Below, in pieces: positions 33,677 to 42,061 of a stretch of DNA of 64,000 nucleotides. The stretch is from contig NZ_JACHXW010000019.1 in assembly GCF_014192395.1 (NCBI RefSeq), positions 1-64,000 of the forward strand. Reading direction: 5' to 3'. This DNA comes from Paenibacillus endophyticus. GTDB taxonomy: Bacteria > Bacillota > Bacilli > Paenibacillales > Paenibacillaceae. The notes beneath the pieces are model-generated. The model was not told where the DNA came from. It did no database searches and saw only the letters and a program-made list of their open reading frames with translations. Each line of letters begins with the position of its first letter. Position 1 is the stretch's first letter. The translations under genes were made by a program, and so were the position numbers.

Positions 33677-34741
33677 TTGATGCACTACATCAGTCATATC
33701 AGGAGGCATTCGATCATTAGCAGGAAAGAAGTAGCGAAGCTGGCAGGTGTCTCCGAGGCGACCGTGTCTAGGGTGTTAAACAATGTCGGCCCCCTTAAGG
33801 AGGAGACCAGGGAGCGGGTGCTGCAGGCTGCAGCTGCTGTCGGTTATGTACCGAATGCGCTGGCGCAGCAATTCGCTAGACGGAAAAGCGGGAATATCGG
33901 CGTTATTCTGCCATTTATGCCAAAGGTTCGCCTGTTCTCCACCTATTATTTCTCGGAGATATTAAGCGGGATTGGCGAAACGGCAAAGCGCTGCGGCTAC
34001 GACCTGCTGCTCATCTTCAGGGAGCAGGACGGCGCGAGGGATTACGCGAATCTATTCCGAACGCAAAAGATTGATGCTTGCGTCGTGCTTGGTTCGCAGG
34101 ACGTGCCGGAAGAACGTGCGGCGCTGGCTGAGCTTAAAGCGGGGGATTATCCCTTCTGCCTGGTTAACCAGCGATATGACGAAGCTGCCTATGCTACTGT
34201 GGATGCGGATCATGTGTCCGGCAGCATGGAAGCTGTCCGTCATTTGCTTGAGCAGGGCTGCCGCAGCATTGCTTTCATCAACGGACCGCTGCAATACTCG
34301 AATAGTACGGACAGGCTTGAGGGTTACAAGAAGGCGCTGGGTAAAGCTGATATTCGTTATGACCAAGAGCTGGTCTACGTCGGAAATTACAGTAGGAAAA
34401 GCGGTTATGAGCTGGCTGAGCGGCTTGCTTTGCATATTAAGTCAGGAAGCGTGGATGCCATATTCGCGGCCAACGACCGAATGGCGATTGGATTAATGCA
34501 AGGTTTACGGGAGAGCGGTTTAGAAGCTGGAAAGCAATATGCAATGGTCGGATACGATGATTCAGACGGCTCGAGCATCATAAGTCCTCAGCTTACGACC
34601 GTTGCGGTGCCCTTTTACGAGATGGGCAAGCTGGCAGCTGCAAGGCTGCTTGACCACACACATACAAGTGAAGATGAGGACACTGCTGACAGCTTACTGC
34701 CAGTACAGTTAGTCATTAGAGAAACTTCAATTTATGAGTAA
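33677..34741 (+). CDS. LacI-family transcriptional regulator
   Basis: 354 residues as drawn. The HTH is KEVAKLAGVSEATVSRVLNNVG (about residues 15-36) with hinge helix YVPNALAQQFARRKSG, and the C-terminal ligand domain is of periplasmic-binding type (AIFAANDRMAIGLMQGL). The usual LacI start would fall at SRKEVAKLAG, where AGGAGG (33701-33706) is followed by ATC (33713) and ATT (33716) rather than ATG/GTG/TTG. The nearest conventional codons are ATG 33680 and TTG 33677, upstream of that site and with poor ribosome sites. It probably controls the oxidoreductase operon 112 bases downstream. Confidence 0.88.
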   Translation: MMHYISHIRRHSIISRKEVAKLAGVSEATVSRVLNNVGPLKEETRERVLQAAAAVGYVPNALAQQFARRKSGNIGVILPFMPKVRLFSTYYFSEILSGIGETAKRCGYDLLLIFREQDGARDYANLFRTQKIDACVVLGSQDVPEERAALAELKAGDYPFCLVNQRYDEAAYATVDADHVSGSMEAVRHLLEQGCRSIAFINGPLQYSNSTDRLEGYKKALGKADIRYDQELVYVGNYSRKSGYELAERLALHIKSGSVDAIFAANDRMAIGLMQGLRESGLEAGKQYAMVGYDDSDGSSIISPQLTTVAVPFYEMGKLAAARLLDHTHTSEDEDTADSLLPVQLVIRETSIYE

Positions 34742-34783
34742 AGGGTAAGTTGCGTAAATAGAGCAAGGGGCTTCAAACCTTGG

Positions 34784-34830
34784 TACAATCGCGAAACGGG
34801 TATTGCGGCATACGTCTGCGGAACCCGTTT
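34784..34830 (+). promoter_or_regulatory. Promoter with operator-like inverted repeat before the oxidoreductase operon
   Basis: An extended -10 (TGGTACAAT, ending 34789) is followed by AAACGGGT (34794-34801) and ACCCGTTT (34823-34830), perfect 8-bp inverted arms flanked by GCG and ACGC. The first arm would overlap the transcription start, a suitable place for the adjacent LacI-type repressor. No T run follows, so it is not a terminator. Confidence 0.5.
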
Positions 34831-34853
34831 ACGCATAAGAGAGGCGGTAGATT

Positions 34854-36017
34854 ATGGATAAAGTAAGAGTTGGCATGGTTGGTTATAAATTTATGGGCAA
34901 GGCGCACAGCAATGCATACCGCGCGCTCCCGATGTTTTTCCCGGATTCGATCAAGCCGGAGATGACGGCGATATGCGGCCGCGATCCGCAGGGATTAGAG
35001 CAAGCAAAGACACAATTCGGCTGGCAAAGCTCCGAAACGGATTGGAAGGAGCTTGTTAAGCGGGATGACATCGATTTGATCGATATTAATGCGCCAAGCG
35101 ATGCGCATAAGGCAATCGCGCTGGCTGCGGCCGAGGCCGGCAAACATATTTTCTGCGAGAAGCCGCTTGCGCTAACACTCGAGGATTCCCGCGAAATGCT
35201 GGAAGCGGCAGAGAAGGCCGGCGTGAAGCATATGGTTGGCTTCAACTACCGGTTTGCGCCAGCTGTGCAGCTTGCCAAGAAACTCGTTTCCGATGGGCGT
35301 CTTGGAGAGATTTATCATTTCCGCGCCGTATTTCTGCAGGATTGGATTATCGATCCGAACTTCCCGCTCGTTTGGCGACTTCAGAAGGAAATTGCCGGCT
35401 CTGGCTCGCATGGAGATTTAGGAGCGCATCTGATCGACATGGCACGATTCCTAGTCGGCGAGTTTGACGAGGTTATTGGCATGAGTGAGACGTTCGTGAA
35501 GGAACGCCCTATTGCATCGACAATGACCGGACTTAGCGCAAAAGGTAGCGAGGACGGACCACGCGGACCGGTTACCGTTGATGACGCGACCGTATTCATG
35601 ACTCGTTTTGCCGGCGGCGCGCTCGGCAGCTTCGAGGCGACGCGCTTTGCGGCAGGCCATCGCTGTACGAATGCCTTCGAAATCAATGGCAGCAAAGGCA
35701 GTATTAAGTTTGATTTCGAACGGATGAACGAGCTTCAGGTTTATTTCACAGACGATGCGGAGGACGTGCAAGGGTTCAGGCGGGTGCTGGCTACGGATCC
35801 TTCACATGCTTACATGGATGCATGGTGGCCTGCCGGTCATACGATTGGCTATGAGCATACGTTCACGCATGAAATGCATGAGCTGATGCAAGCCTTTGCC
35901 GAGGACCGTCAGCCTGTGCCGAACTTCGTAGACGGCGTGAAATGCCAGGAGGTGCTTGAGGCGGTTGATCGCTCGATTGCCGAGCGGCGCTGGGTTTCAA
36001 TTAGTGAGCTAGCTTAG
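34854..36017 (+). CDS. Gfo/Idh/MocA family oxidoreductase 1
   Basis: 387 residues. N-terminal Rossmann fold (VGMVGYKFMGKAHSNAY; the usual GxGxxG is degenerate, GYKFMG), then the family motif IFCEKPLALTLEDS (Lys about residue 102) and HMVGFNYRF, and a C-terminal substrate-binding sheet domain. Such enzymes oxidise or isomerise sugars and inositols with NAD(P). GAGGCGG precedes the ATG. First gene of a three-gene operon with a ThuA protein and a second oxidoreductase, under the LacI-type regulator upstream. Confidence 0.92.
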   Translation: MDKVRVGMVGYKFMGKAHSNAYRALPMFFPDSIKPEMTAICGRDPQGLEQAKTQFGWQSSETDWKELVKRDDIDLIDINAPSDAHKAIALAAAEAGKHIFCEKPLALTLEDSREMLEAAEKAGVKHMVGFNYRFAPAVQLAKKLVSDGRLGEIYHFRAVFLQDWIIDPNFPLVWRLQKEIAGSGSHGDLGAHLIDMARFLVGEFDEVIGMSETFVKERPIASTMTGLSAKGSEDGPRGPVTVDDATVFMTRFAGGALGSFEATRFAAGHRCTNAFEINGSKGSIKFDFERMNELQVYFTDDAEDVQGFRRVLATDPSHAYMDAWWPAGHTIGYEHTFTHEMHELMQAFAEDRQPVPNFVDGVKCQEVLEAVDRSIAERRWVSISELA

Positions 36018-36067
36018 CATGGAATGATAAAGTGGAAGAAATCAAAGTGAGAGGCAGGGCGAATTCG

Positions 36068-36790
36068 ATGAAAAAAGCATTAATCGTATGGGGCGGCTGG
36101 GATGGCCATCAGCCGAAAGAGGTCGCTGAAATTTTCCGCGGGGTGCTCGTTGCCGAGGATTTTGAAGTTGAAGTTTCAGATACGCTGGAAGCATTCTCTG
36201 ATGCCGAGAAGTTAAAAGGGCTTGATCTCATCGTTCCTGTATGGACGATGGCACGGATTGAACAGCAGCTGGTCGATAACGTCTCCGCTGCTGTCCAAAG
36301 CGGGGTAGGATTGGCAGGCTGTCACGGAGGCATGTGCGACGCGTTCCGCGAGAATGTGGATTGGCAGTTCATGACGGGCGGCCAATGGGTTGCACATCCA
36401 GGCAATGACGGAGTGGAATATACCGTGAATATCAATAACTCATCGAGCCCGCTTACTGACGGCATCGACGATTTCACGGTCAGCTCCGAGCAATATTATT
36501 TGCATGTGGATCCTGCGGTAGAGGTGCTGGCGACAACGCGCTTCCCGCTTTCGCCTGGGCCGCATTCACTCAACAAGGCTGTCGATATGCCAGTTGCATG
36601 GACGAAGCGTTGGGGCGTGGGACGCGTGTATTACAACTCGCTTGGGCACCAGGCGAATATTATTGAAATTCCTACCGTGAAGGAGCTTATGCGCCGCGGA
36701 TTCCTTTGGTGCGCGGAAGGCAAGGCTAGAGCGCTTGAGGCGGGAACCGCCTCAGCCGCATACAGCGGCATGGCAGATAACCAGCTGTAA
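36068..36790 (+). CDS. ThuA-like domain protein
   Basis: About 240 residues, a glutamine-amidotransferase-like fold of the ThuA family (ALIVWGGWDGHQPKEVAEIF at the start, GLAGCHGGMCDAF near residue 93, VYYNSLGHQ near 200). ThuA proteins are linked to trehalose or other sugar catabolism, but their reaction is unclear. I place the start at ATG 36068, after AGGG. A GTG at 36032 is less likely. It lies between two Gfo/Idh/MocA genes, a frequent neighbourhood for 3-keto-sugar metabolism. Confidence 0.85.
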   Translation: MKKALIVWGGWDGHQPKEVAEIFRGVLVAEDFEVEVSDTLEAFSDAEKLKGLDLIVPVWTMARIEQQLVDNVSAAVQSGVGLAGCHGGMCDAFRENVDWQFMTGGQWVAHPGNDGVEYTVNINNSSSPLTDGIDDFTVSSEQYYLHVDPAVEVLATTRFPLSPGPHSLNKAVDMPVAWTKRWGVGRVYYNSLGHQANIIEIPTVKELMRRGFLWCAEGKARALEAGTASAAYSGMADNQL

Positions 36791-36836
36791 GTAAAAGTGA
36801 TTAAAAACTAGGATATGGGACGAGGGACGGGCGACA

Positions 36837-37937
36837 ATGGAAAAAATTAAAGCGGGCATTATCGGAACTGGCAATATTAGCGGCATTTATTTTGAAAACG
36901 GAAATCGCTTCGACGCGCTTCAAGTAGTGGCTTGCGCGGATTTGGATGTGGAACGGGCCATTGCGCGAGGCGAGGAGTTTGGCGTTCGCGGCTGCTCGGT
37001 CGAGGATTTGCTGGCAGATCCCGAGATTCAATTGATTATTAACTTAACGATTCCACAAGCCCATGCCTCCGTATGCTTGAGAGCATTGGAAGCCGGTAAG
37101 CATGTCTATGTGGAGAAGCCGTTCGCGGTCACACGTGAAGAAGCGCAGGAGGTGCTGGATCTCGCAGCGAGAAAAGGGCTGTTGGTCGGAAGCGCGCCTG
37201 ACACCTTCCTCGGCGGCGGCATTCAGACGAGCATTAAGCTGCTCGAAGACGGCTGGATCGGAACTCCGATCGGGGCTACCGCTTTCATGGTCGGAGGCGG
37301 ACACGAATCCTGGCATCCGTCGCCAGAGTTTTATTATCAAAAAGGCGGCGGTCCGATGTTCGATATGGGACCCTATTATTTGACTGCGCTTGTCGCGCTG
37401 CTTGGACCGATTACTCGTGTCACGGGCTCTGCCCGCATATCATTTCCGGAGCGTACGATTACGAGCAAGCCCAAATACGGCCAGCAGGTTCAGGTAGAGG
37501 TTCCGACGCATATCGCTGGCGTAATGGACTTTGCCTCGGGACAGATTGGAACGCTGTTAACGAGCTTCGACGTTAAAGGCGGCTCCACCCTTCCGCGCAT
37601 TGAGGTGTATGGCAGCACCGGAACGCTGCTCGTACCCGATCCGAACAGCTTCAGCGGCGAAATCAAGCTATGGCGCGCTGGCGCAAATGAATGGTCCAGC
37701 ATCCCGCTAGCTTATGGCTATACGGAAAATGCGCGCGGCGTTGGTGCAGCCGACATGGCGAAGGCGATTCAAACCGGCCGTAAGCATCGTGCGAACGGCG
37801 AGCTTGCTTATCACGTGCTGGAAGCGATGCATGGCTTCCACGACGCTTCAGAGCAAGGCGTCCACTACGTAATGAAGAGCACCTGCGAGCGTCCGGCCCC
37901 ATTGCCGCTGGGCTTGCAGCCGTACTGCTTGGATTAA
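36837..37937 (+). CDS. Gfo/Idh/MocA family oxidoreductase 2
   Basis: 366 residues. Rossmann motif GIIGTGNISGIYFENG at the N-terminus, catalytic-site motif HVYVEKPFAVTREEA (Lys about residue 93), and C-terminal substrate domain with GGGPMFDMGPYYLTAL (about 175). A GAGGGA site precedes the ATG. It is clearly a different subfamily from the first oxidoreductase of the operon, so the two probably act on successive intermediates. A terminator follows. Confidence 0.92.
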   Translation: MEKIKAGIIGTGNISGIYFENGNRFDALQVVACADLDVERAIARGEEFGVRGCSVEDLLADPEIQLIINLTIPQAHASVCLRALEAGKHVYVEKPFAVTREEAQEVLDLAARKGLLVGSAPDTFLGGGIQTSIKLLEDGWIGTPIGATAFMVGGGHESWHPSPEFYYQKGGGPMFDMGPYYLTALVALLGPITRVTGSARISFPERTITSKPKYGQQVQVEVPTHIAGVMDFASGQIGTLLTSFDVKGGSTLPRIEVYGSTGTLLVPDPNSFSGEIKLWRAGANEWSSIPLAYGYTENARGVGAADMAKAIQTGRKHRANGELAYHVLEAMHGFHDASEQGVHYVMKSTCERPAPLPLGLQPYCLD

Positions 37938-37944
37938 TAGTAAA

Positions 37945-37991
37945 GAAGCATTTGGAAGGGAGGATCGTCTCCTTGCCAGATGCTTCTTTTA
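37945..37991 (+). terminator. Terminator of the oxidoreductase operon
   Basis: GAAGCAT/ATGCTTC outer arms with inner TGG/CCA and AGG-AG/CTCCTT pairing are followed by TTTT. Confidence 0.85.
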
Positions 37992-38072
37992 GCTGTGATT
38001 GATAACTGATGAATATTTAAAATGATGTTTGTCGCCGATGAAGCTGTCCAAGACGCAGCGGGCAAGCATAAT

Positions 38073-38101
38073 AAGAAAAAGCAGGGCGGAATTCGCCCTG
38101 C
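38073..38101 (-). terminator. Terminator of the opuA operon
   Basis: On the minus strand GCAGGGCG-AATTC-CGCCCTGC is followed by TTTTTC. It lies 11 bases past the opuAC stop. Confidence 0.9.
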
Positions 38102-38111
38102 TTCTTTCATA

Positions 38112-38981
38112 TTATTCGGCGACCCAAGCATCTACTTTGCTCGTGTTCTGTTCAACCCATGCTTTGGCTGCAGCTTCCGGCGTTTCGCCTTCTTGGATTT
38201 GAATCATAACCGCTGCCATATCATCTGGCGTCCAGTTAAACTGGTCGAGGAATGTGAAGGCTTCCGGTTGATCCTCCTTTAATCCTTTGCGGGCAATCGT
38301 ATGAATCTGCTCGTCCCCGCCGTATACGTTTTGGGGATCCTCCAAATATTTAAGCTCCATCTTGGCGAACATCCAGTGAGGCGTCCAGCCCGTGACGACT
38401 ATCGGCTCTTTGTTTGCATATGCCTTCTCGAGCTGTTGCGTCATCGCTGCCGATGAACTCTCCAGAAGCGTCCATTTGTCGCGGAGCTTATAAGAATCAA
38501 GTACTTTCTCCGTAGACATCATGATTCCAGCGCCGGGCTCGATGCCGATGATGGTATGGTCAACAGTATCGCCTACTGCGTCATTTAGTTCATCGATGCT
38601 GTTGATGTCCATGTACTTTGGTACGACAAGTCCGATTTTGGTACCCTCAAGGTTTGGCCCGAGGTCCTCATATTTGCCATTATATTTGGAAACATATGAA
38701 GCATGAGTCGTAGGCAGCCAAGCAGCTACCATAGCATCGGCGCTCCCGTCGGAAATGCCGGCCCACATCGGTCCAGCGTCTACCTGCATCAGCTCAACCT
38801 CATAATTCAATTTTTGTTCCAACACTTCTTTTACGACATAGGTGCTGGCGATTTCCGAATCCCATGCGACATAAGCCAGTGTTACTTTTTTCTTGCTGCT
38901 GCCGTTCGAGGCGGAGCAGCCTGCTACTAATGCGATTACCAGAACAGCTGCTGCAATTATACTTATACGATTGAATTTCAA
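38112..38981 (-). CDS. opuAC: Glycine betaine/proline ABC transporter, substrate-binding lipoprotein
   Basis: About 289 residues. Lipoprotein signal with lipobox LVAGC (about residue 22), then an OpuAC-type binding domain (VTLAYVAWDSEIASTYVVKEVL, YANKEPIVVTGWTPHWMFAKM). Conserved Trp residues of this family form the aromatic box for the quaternary amine. I chose TTG at 38981 because AGGAGT precedes it. Third gene of the opuA operon (ATPase, permease, binding protein). Function: uptake of osmoprotectants. Confidence 0.93.
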   Translation of the reverse strand: MKFNRISIIAAAVLVIALVAGCSASNGSSKKKVTLAYVAWDSEIASTYVVKEVLEQKLNYEVELMQVDAGPMWAGISDGSADAMVAAWLPTTHASYVSKYNGKYEDLGPNLEGTKIGLVVPKYMDINSIDELNDAVGDTVDHTIIGIEPGAGIMMSTEKVLDSYKLRDKWTLLESSSAAMTQQLEKAYANKEPIVVTGWTPHWMFAKMELKYLEDPQNVYGGDEQIHTIARKGLKEDQPEAFTFLDQFNWTPDDMAAVMIQIQEGETPEAAAKAWVEQNTSKVDAWVAE

Positions 38982-39044
38982 AAAATCACTCCTTAAATTT
39001 CTGCATGGCATATCCTTGATACATGGTTGTTATTCTGCAAGATG

Positions 39045-39881
39045 TTAAACAGATTTGCTTTTGCGGATAACCTGCTGCGTCAAGCGGTCCAATATGATGG
39101 CCAAAATAACGATAGCAAGGCCGGCCTCAAAGCCTACGCCGGTATTGCCCTGCGTAACAGCGCGGTAGACATAAGCGCCAACGCCTTGAGCGCCAATCAT
39201 GGAAGCAATGACGACCATCGACAGAGAGAGCATGATGGTCTGATTGATACCGGCCATTATCGTCGGCATTGCAATCGGAAGCTGAAGCTTGATGAGCTTC
39301 TGTAGAGGCGTTGAACCAAAGGCATCAGCCGCTTCCACGAGCTCTTCCGGTACTTGGCGAATGCCAAGATTCGTCAGTCTGATCGTAGGCGGTATCGCGA
39401 ATATAATAGAAGAGATAACGCCAGGAACTACGCCTAACGAGAAGAAGGTGACAGCTGGGAGCAAATATACGAACGCAGGCATCGTCTGCATGAAATCAAG
39501 CAGCGGCGTAACGATTTTTTGAAAGCTGCCATACCTGGCGCATAAGATTCCGACTGGAACGCCAATCAGAACCGAGATGAAGGCCGAGGTCAAGACGAGC
39601 GCGAGCGTCTGCATCGTTTGGCTCCATAAACCGAGGTTTTCGATAATGAGCAAGCCAATTAGCGTAAATAAGGCCATTCTCCACTTACCGATAGACCAGG
39701 CTATTATTGTAAACAGCAGGATAAGAACAAGTGCCGGGAACCAATTAAGCGCCGTATCCAGCCCATTGACGGTTTCGCCTACAATCATGCGAATGAATTT
39801 GAAAAACGGGTCAAAATGGGCTTCCAGCCAAGCTTCCAGCGATTCAATCCAATCAGCTAACGGGATTTTAGGCAGATTCAT
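39045..39881 (-). CDS. opuAB: Glycine betaine/proline ABC transporter, permease
   Basis: About 278 residues with several transmembrane segments and the BPD permease signature (VEAADAFGSTPLQKLIKLQLP). It begins NLPKIPLADWIESL, like OpuAB/ProW. ATG 39881 is preferred over GTG 39890 by spacing from AGAGGCAGG. The gene start overlaps the end of the ATPase gene by 14 bases, indicating translational coupling. Confidence 0.93.
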   Translation of the reverse strand: MNLPKIPLADWIESLEAWLEAHFDPFFKFIRMIVGETVNGLDTALNWFPALVLILLFTIIAWSIGKWRMALFTLIGLLIIENLGLWSQTMQTLALVLTSAFISVLIGVPVGILCARYGSFQKIVTPLLDFMQTMPAFVYLLPAVTFFSLGVVPGVISSIIFAIPPTIRLTNLGIRQVPEELVEAADAFGSTPLQKLIKLQLPIAMPTIMAGINQTIMLSLSMVVIASMIGAQGVGAYVYRAVTQGNTGVGFEAGLAIVILAIILDRLTQQVIRKSKSV

Positions 39882-41076
39882 GACGAGCACCTGCCTCTAA
39901 CCCTGAATTTCCTGACAATGCGGCCAGAACCGCGCCTTTGATGACAATGCCCTTAAGCCGGCCATTATCATCGATAATGGATACGGGAAACTTGGATAGG
40001 CTCATTAATTCGAACAAATCATTAAGCATCGTATCAGGCGTTGCGAATGGCGCTTCCCGTTCCATTGCTTCTTCAAGCCTCGATCCGTTTTTAATAGCAT
40101 TTGCCGCATCCTCTGCCGTAATTACGCCGAGCAGCCGCATGCCTTTGTCCACGACATATAAGCTTGATACGCCGCGGTCACGCATAAACTGCAGTGCGAC
40201 GCGCGGACCTTTCTCAATCGTGATCGTCTCTGGCTTGATCATGACATGTGAAGCGGTCAGCACTTTGGACAAATCGACGTCTTCAACGAAGCGTTCTACA
40301 TATTTGTTGGCTGGCTGCATTAATATTTCTTCGGGCGAACCGATTTGTACGATGCTTCCATCTTTCATCAAAGCGATCTGATCGCCAATCCGCAGTGCCT
40401 CATTAAGGTCATGCGTGATAAAAACGATCGTTTTTTTCATTTTGGACTGGAGTTCAAGCAGCTCATCCTGCATATCCTTCCGAATAAGCGGATCAAGCGC
40501 GCTGAAGGCTTCATCCATAAGAAGAACGTCAGGGTCATTGGCAAGTCCTCTTGCCAGCCCTACACGCTGCTGCATGCCGCCGCTTAGCTGATCCGGGTAA
40601 CTGTTCTCCCAGCCTTTTAATCCGACGAGTTCAAGCGAATTCATCGCCATCTCTTTACGTTTCTTTTTGTCGATGCCCTGTACCTCAAGCCCATACTCGA
40701 TGTTCTGAATGACGGTACGATGCGGGAACAGCGCGAACTTCTGAAACACCATGCCGACGTTTTTCCTTCTAAAATTGCGAAGCTGCTCCGGATTCATCTT
40801 CAGGACATCCGTTCCGTTAAATAATACTTGGCCAATCGTAGGCTCAATCAATCGGTTAAGAAGACGAACAAGCGTCGACTTGCCGCTGCCGGACAAGCCC
40901 ATGATGACAAATATTTGTCCTTCTTCAATGGAGAAGCTTGCTTGGTTAACCCCAACCGTAAGCTTCGTGTCTGCAAAAATCTTTTCTTTAGACCATCCTT
41001 TATCCAGCAGCGGGATCGCCTTTTTCGGATCGGCTCCGAAAATCTTGGTTAGCCTCTTGGCTTCTATAATCGCCAT
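39868..41076 (-). CDS. opuAA: Glycine betaine/proline ABC transporter, ATPase with CBS domains
   Basis: 402 residues. Walker A MGLSGSGKSTL (about 60), signature LSGGMQQRVGLARGL (about 165), Walker B LLMDEAFSALDP. Two CBS domains follow at about 280-400, which in OpuA proteins sense ionic strength or bind c-di-AMP. The ATG at 41076 has AAGGGGG in front. The frame is open upstream to 41421, but that extension runs through the intergenic region and is not plausible. Confidence 0.95.
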   Translation of the reverse strand: MAIIEAKRLTKIFGADPKKAIPLLDKGWSKEKIFADTKLTVGVNQASFSIEEGQIFVIMGLSGSGKSTLVRLLNRLIEPTIGQVLFNGTDVLKMNPEQLRNFRRKNVGMVFQKFALFPHRTVIQNIEYGLEVQGIDKKKRKEMAMNSLELVGLKGWENSYPDQLSGGMQQRVGLARGLANDPDVLLMDEAFSALDPLIRKDMQDELLELQSKMKKTIVFITHDLNEALRIGDQIALMKDGSIVQIGSPEEILMQPANKYVERFVEDVDLSKVLTASHVMIKPETITIEKGPRVALQFMRDRGVSSLYVVDKGMRLLGVITAEDAANAIKNGSRLEEAMEREAPFATPDTMLNDLFELMSLSKFPVSIIDDNGRLKGIVIKGAVLAALSGNSGLEAGARHESA

Positions 41077-41111
41077 GTTGTGCCCCCTTGTGGAATATTT
41101 CGACTCCCATA

Positions 41112-41141
41112 AGTTTAGTTGGTTATCTTTGCTATGGTCAA
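41112..41141 (-). promoter_or_regulatory. Candidate promoter of the opuA operon
   Basis: On the minus strand TTGACC (41136-41141) and TAAACT (41112-41117) are 18 bases apart, about 35 bases before the opuAA start. Confidence 0.5.
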
Positions 41142-41163
41142 AAGGCGTGAGCCTGCGTATACT

Positions 41164-41213
41164 TCGTACAGTTATAACTTTACGTACTTTACGTACAGTA
41201 TGCTCGATATAAC
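41164..41213. promoter_or_regulatory. Phased GTAC repeats in the opuA/regulator divergent region
   Basis: Three GTAC cores (41166, 41184, 41193) are spaced by 18 and 9 bases, two of them in the direct repeat TTTACGTAC. They lie just upstream of a TATAAC -10-like element (41208-41213) that could serve the GbsR-like gene. They are candidate binding sites for that regulator, which would control both directions. Confidence 0.45.
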
Positions 41214-41317
41214 TCCCTTTTTCATCCCAAACGGTTTCTTTACAGATGGACAGCCCTTTGATTACAATAATCAATGTAGGCATGATAGGGGGCACGACAC
41301 TCCTCAGGAGGAACGAC

Positions 41318-41875
41318 ATGAATGAACTTGCAGCATTAAACGAAGAGCAGCTCATGAAGCTGAACAACACGCGCCGCCGCGTCATCGAATCAATCGGGAA
41401 AAATATGGACTTGTACGGCATAACATTATCTATTGGTCATCTATATGGAAATATGTATTTCAACCGTGAGCCGGTTACGCTAGACGATATGAGCCATACG
41501 ATGGGGATGAGCAAGACATCGATGAGCACAGGCATGCGAACGCTGCATGACTTGAAAATGATAAATAAAGTATGGGGCAAGGGCTCACGCAAAGATTTGT
41601 ACGAAGTTGAACCGAATTGGCATCAGAATTTCACGGATTATTTCTCTATTAAGTGGAGAAAAGCAGTCGAGCAAAATATGAGTGCCTTAAACCGTTCATT
41701 GAAGGAAAATGAAGCATTGGGGCAGCAATATGCGGAAGATCAAGCTTTTCTTGACGTGCTGGGGAGCGATAAGGAGAAAATCGATGAAGCGCTGAAGTAT
41801 TACAAATGGCTTGATCGATTGATTGATTCTCTTGAAACGGGAGACATTTATACATTCATACCGAAAGAAGAATAG
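41318..41875 (+). CDS. GbsR/OpcR-like MarR-type regulator
   Basis: 185 residues. N-terminal helices (MNELAALNEEQLMKLNNTRRRVIESIGKNMDLYG), a winged HTH (about 55-100, LDDMSHTMGMSKTSMSTGMRTLHDL) and a C-terminal dimerisation helix bundle. This is the layout of GbsR/OpcR choline and betaine-responsive repressors. CAGGAGG precedes the ATG at 41318. It is divergent from opuA, so it most likely represses osmoprotectant uptake. Confidence 0.9.
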   Translation: MNELAALNEEQLMKLNNTRRRVIESIGKNMDLYGITLSIGHLYGNMYFNREPVTLDDMSHTMGMSKTSMSTGMRTLHDLKMINKVWGKGSRKDLYEVEPNWHQNFTDYFSIKWRKAVEQNMSALNRSLKENEALGQQYAEDQAFLDVLGSDKEKIDEALKYYKWLDRLIDSLETGDIYTFIPKEE

Positions 41876-41915
41876 CTGATTCAACCGTGAGCTTGTTGAC
41901 GGCTGGCTGCGAAGT

Positions 41916-41943
41916 AGCCTAGGCGACTACGTCTAGGCTTTTT
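41916..41943 (+). terminator. Terminator of the GbsR-like gene
   Basis: AGCCTAG/CTAGGCT arms around GCGACTACGT, followed by TTTTT. Confidence 0.88.
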
Positions 41944-42061
41944 GCTATGTCCGTACAAATGATGCGATTTATTGGGATTGCTTATCGAAAACGAGTGAAT
42001 GGAATCGACGAAATATGGTAAGCTTGAGGGTATAACAAAAGGATAAGGAGACGACCGGCCG

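Noticed and set aside
41077-41421. An N-terminal extension of the opuAA reading frame through the intergenic region
   Set aside because: The extra 115 residues have no homology to OpuAA and no ribosome site. The ATG at 41076 has a strong one and matches the family start.
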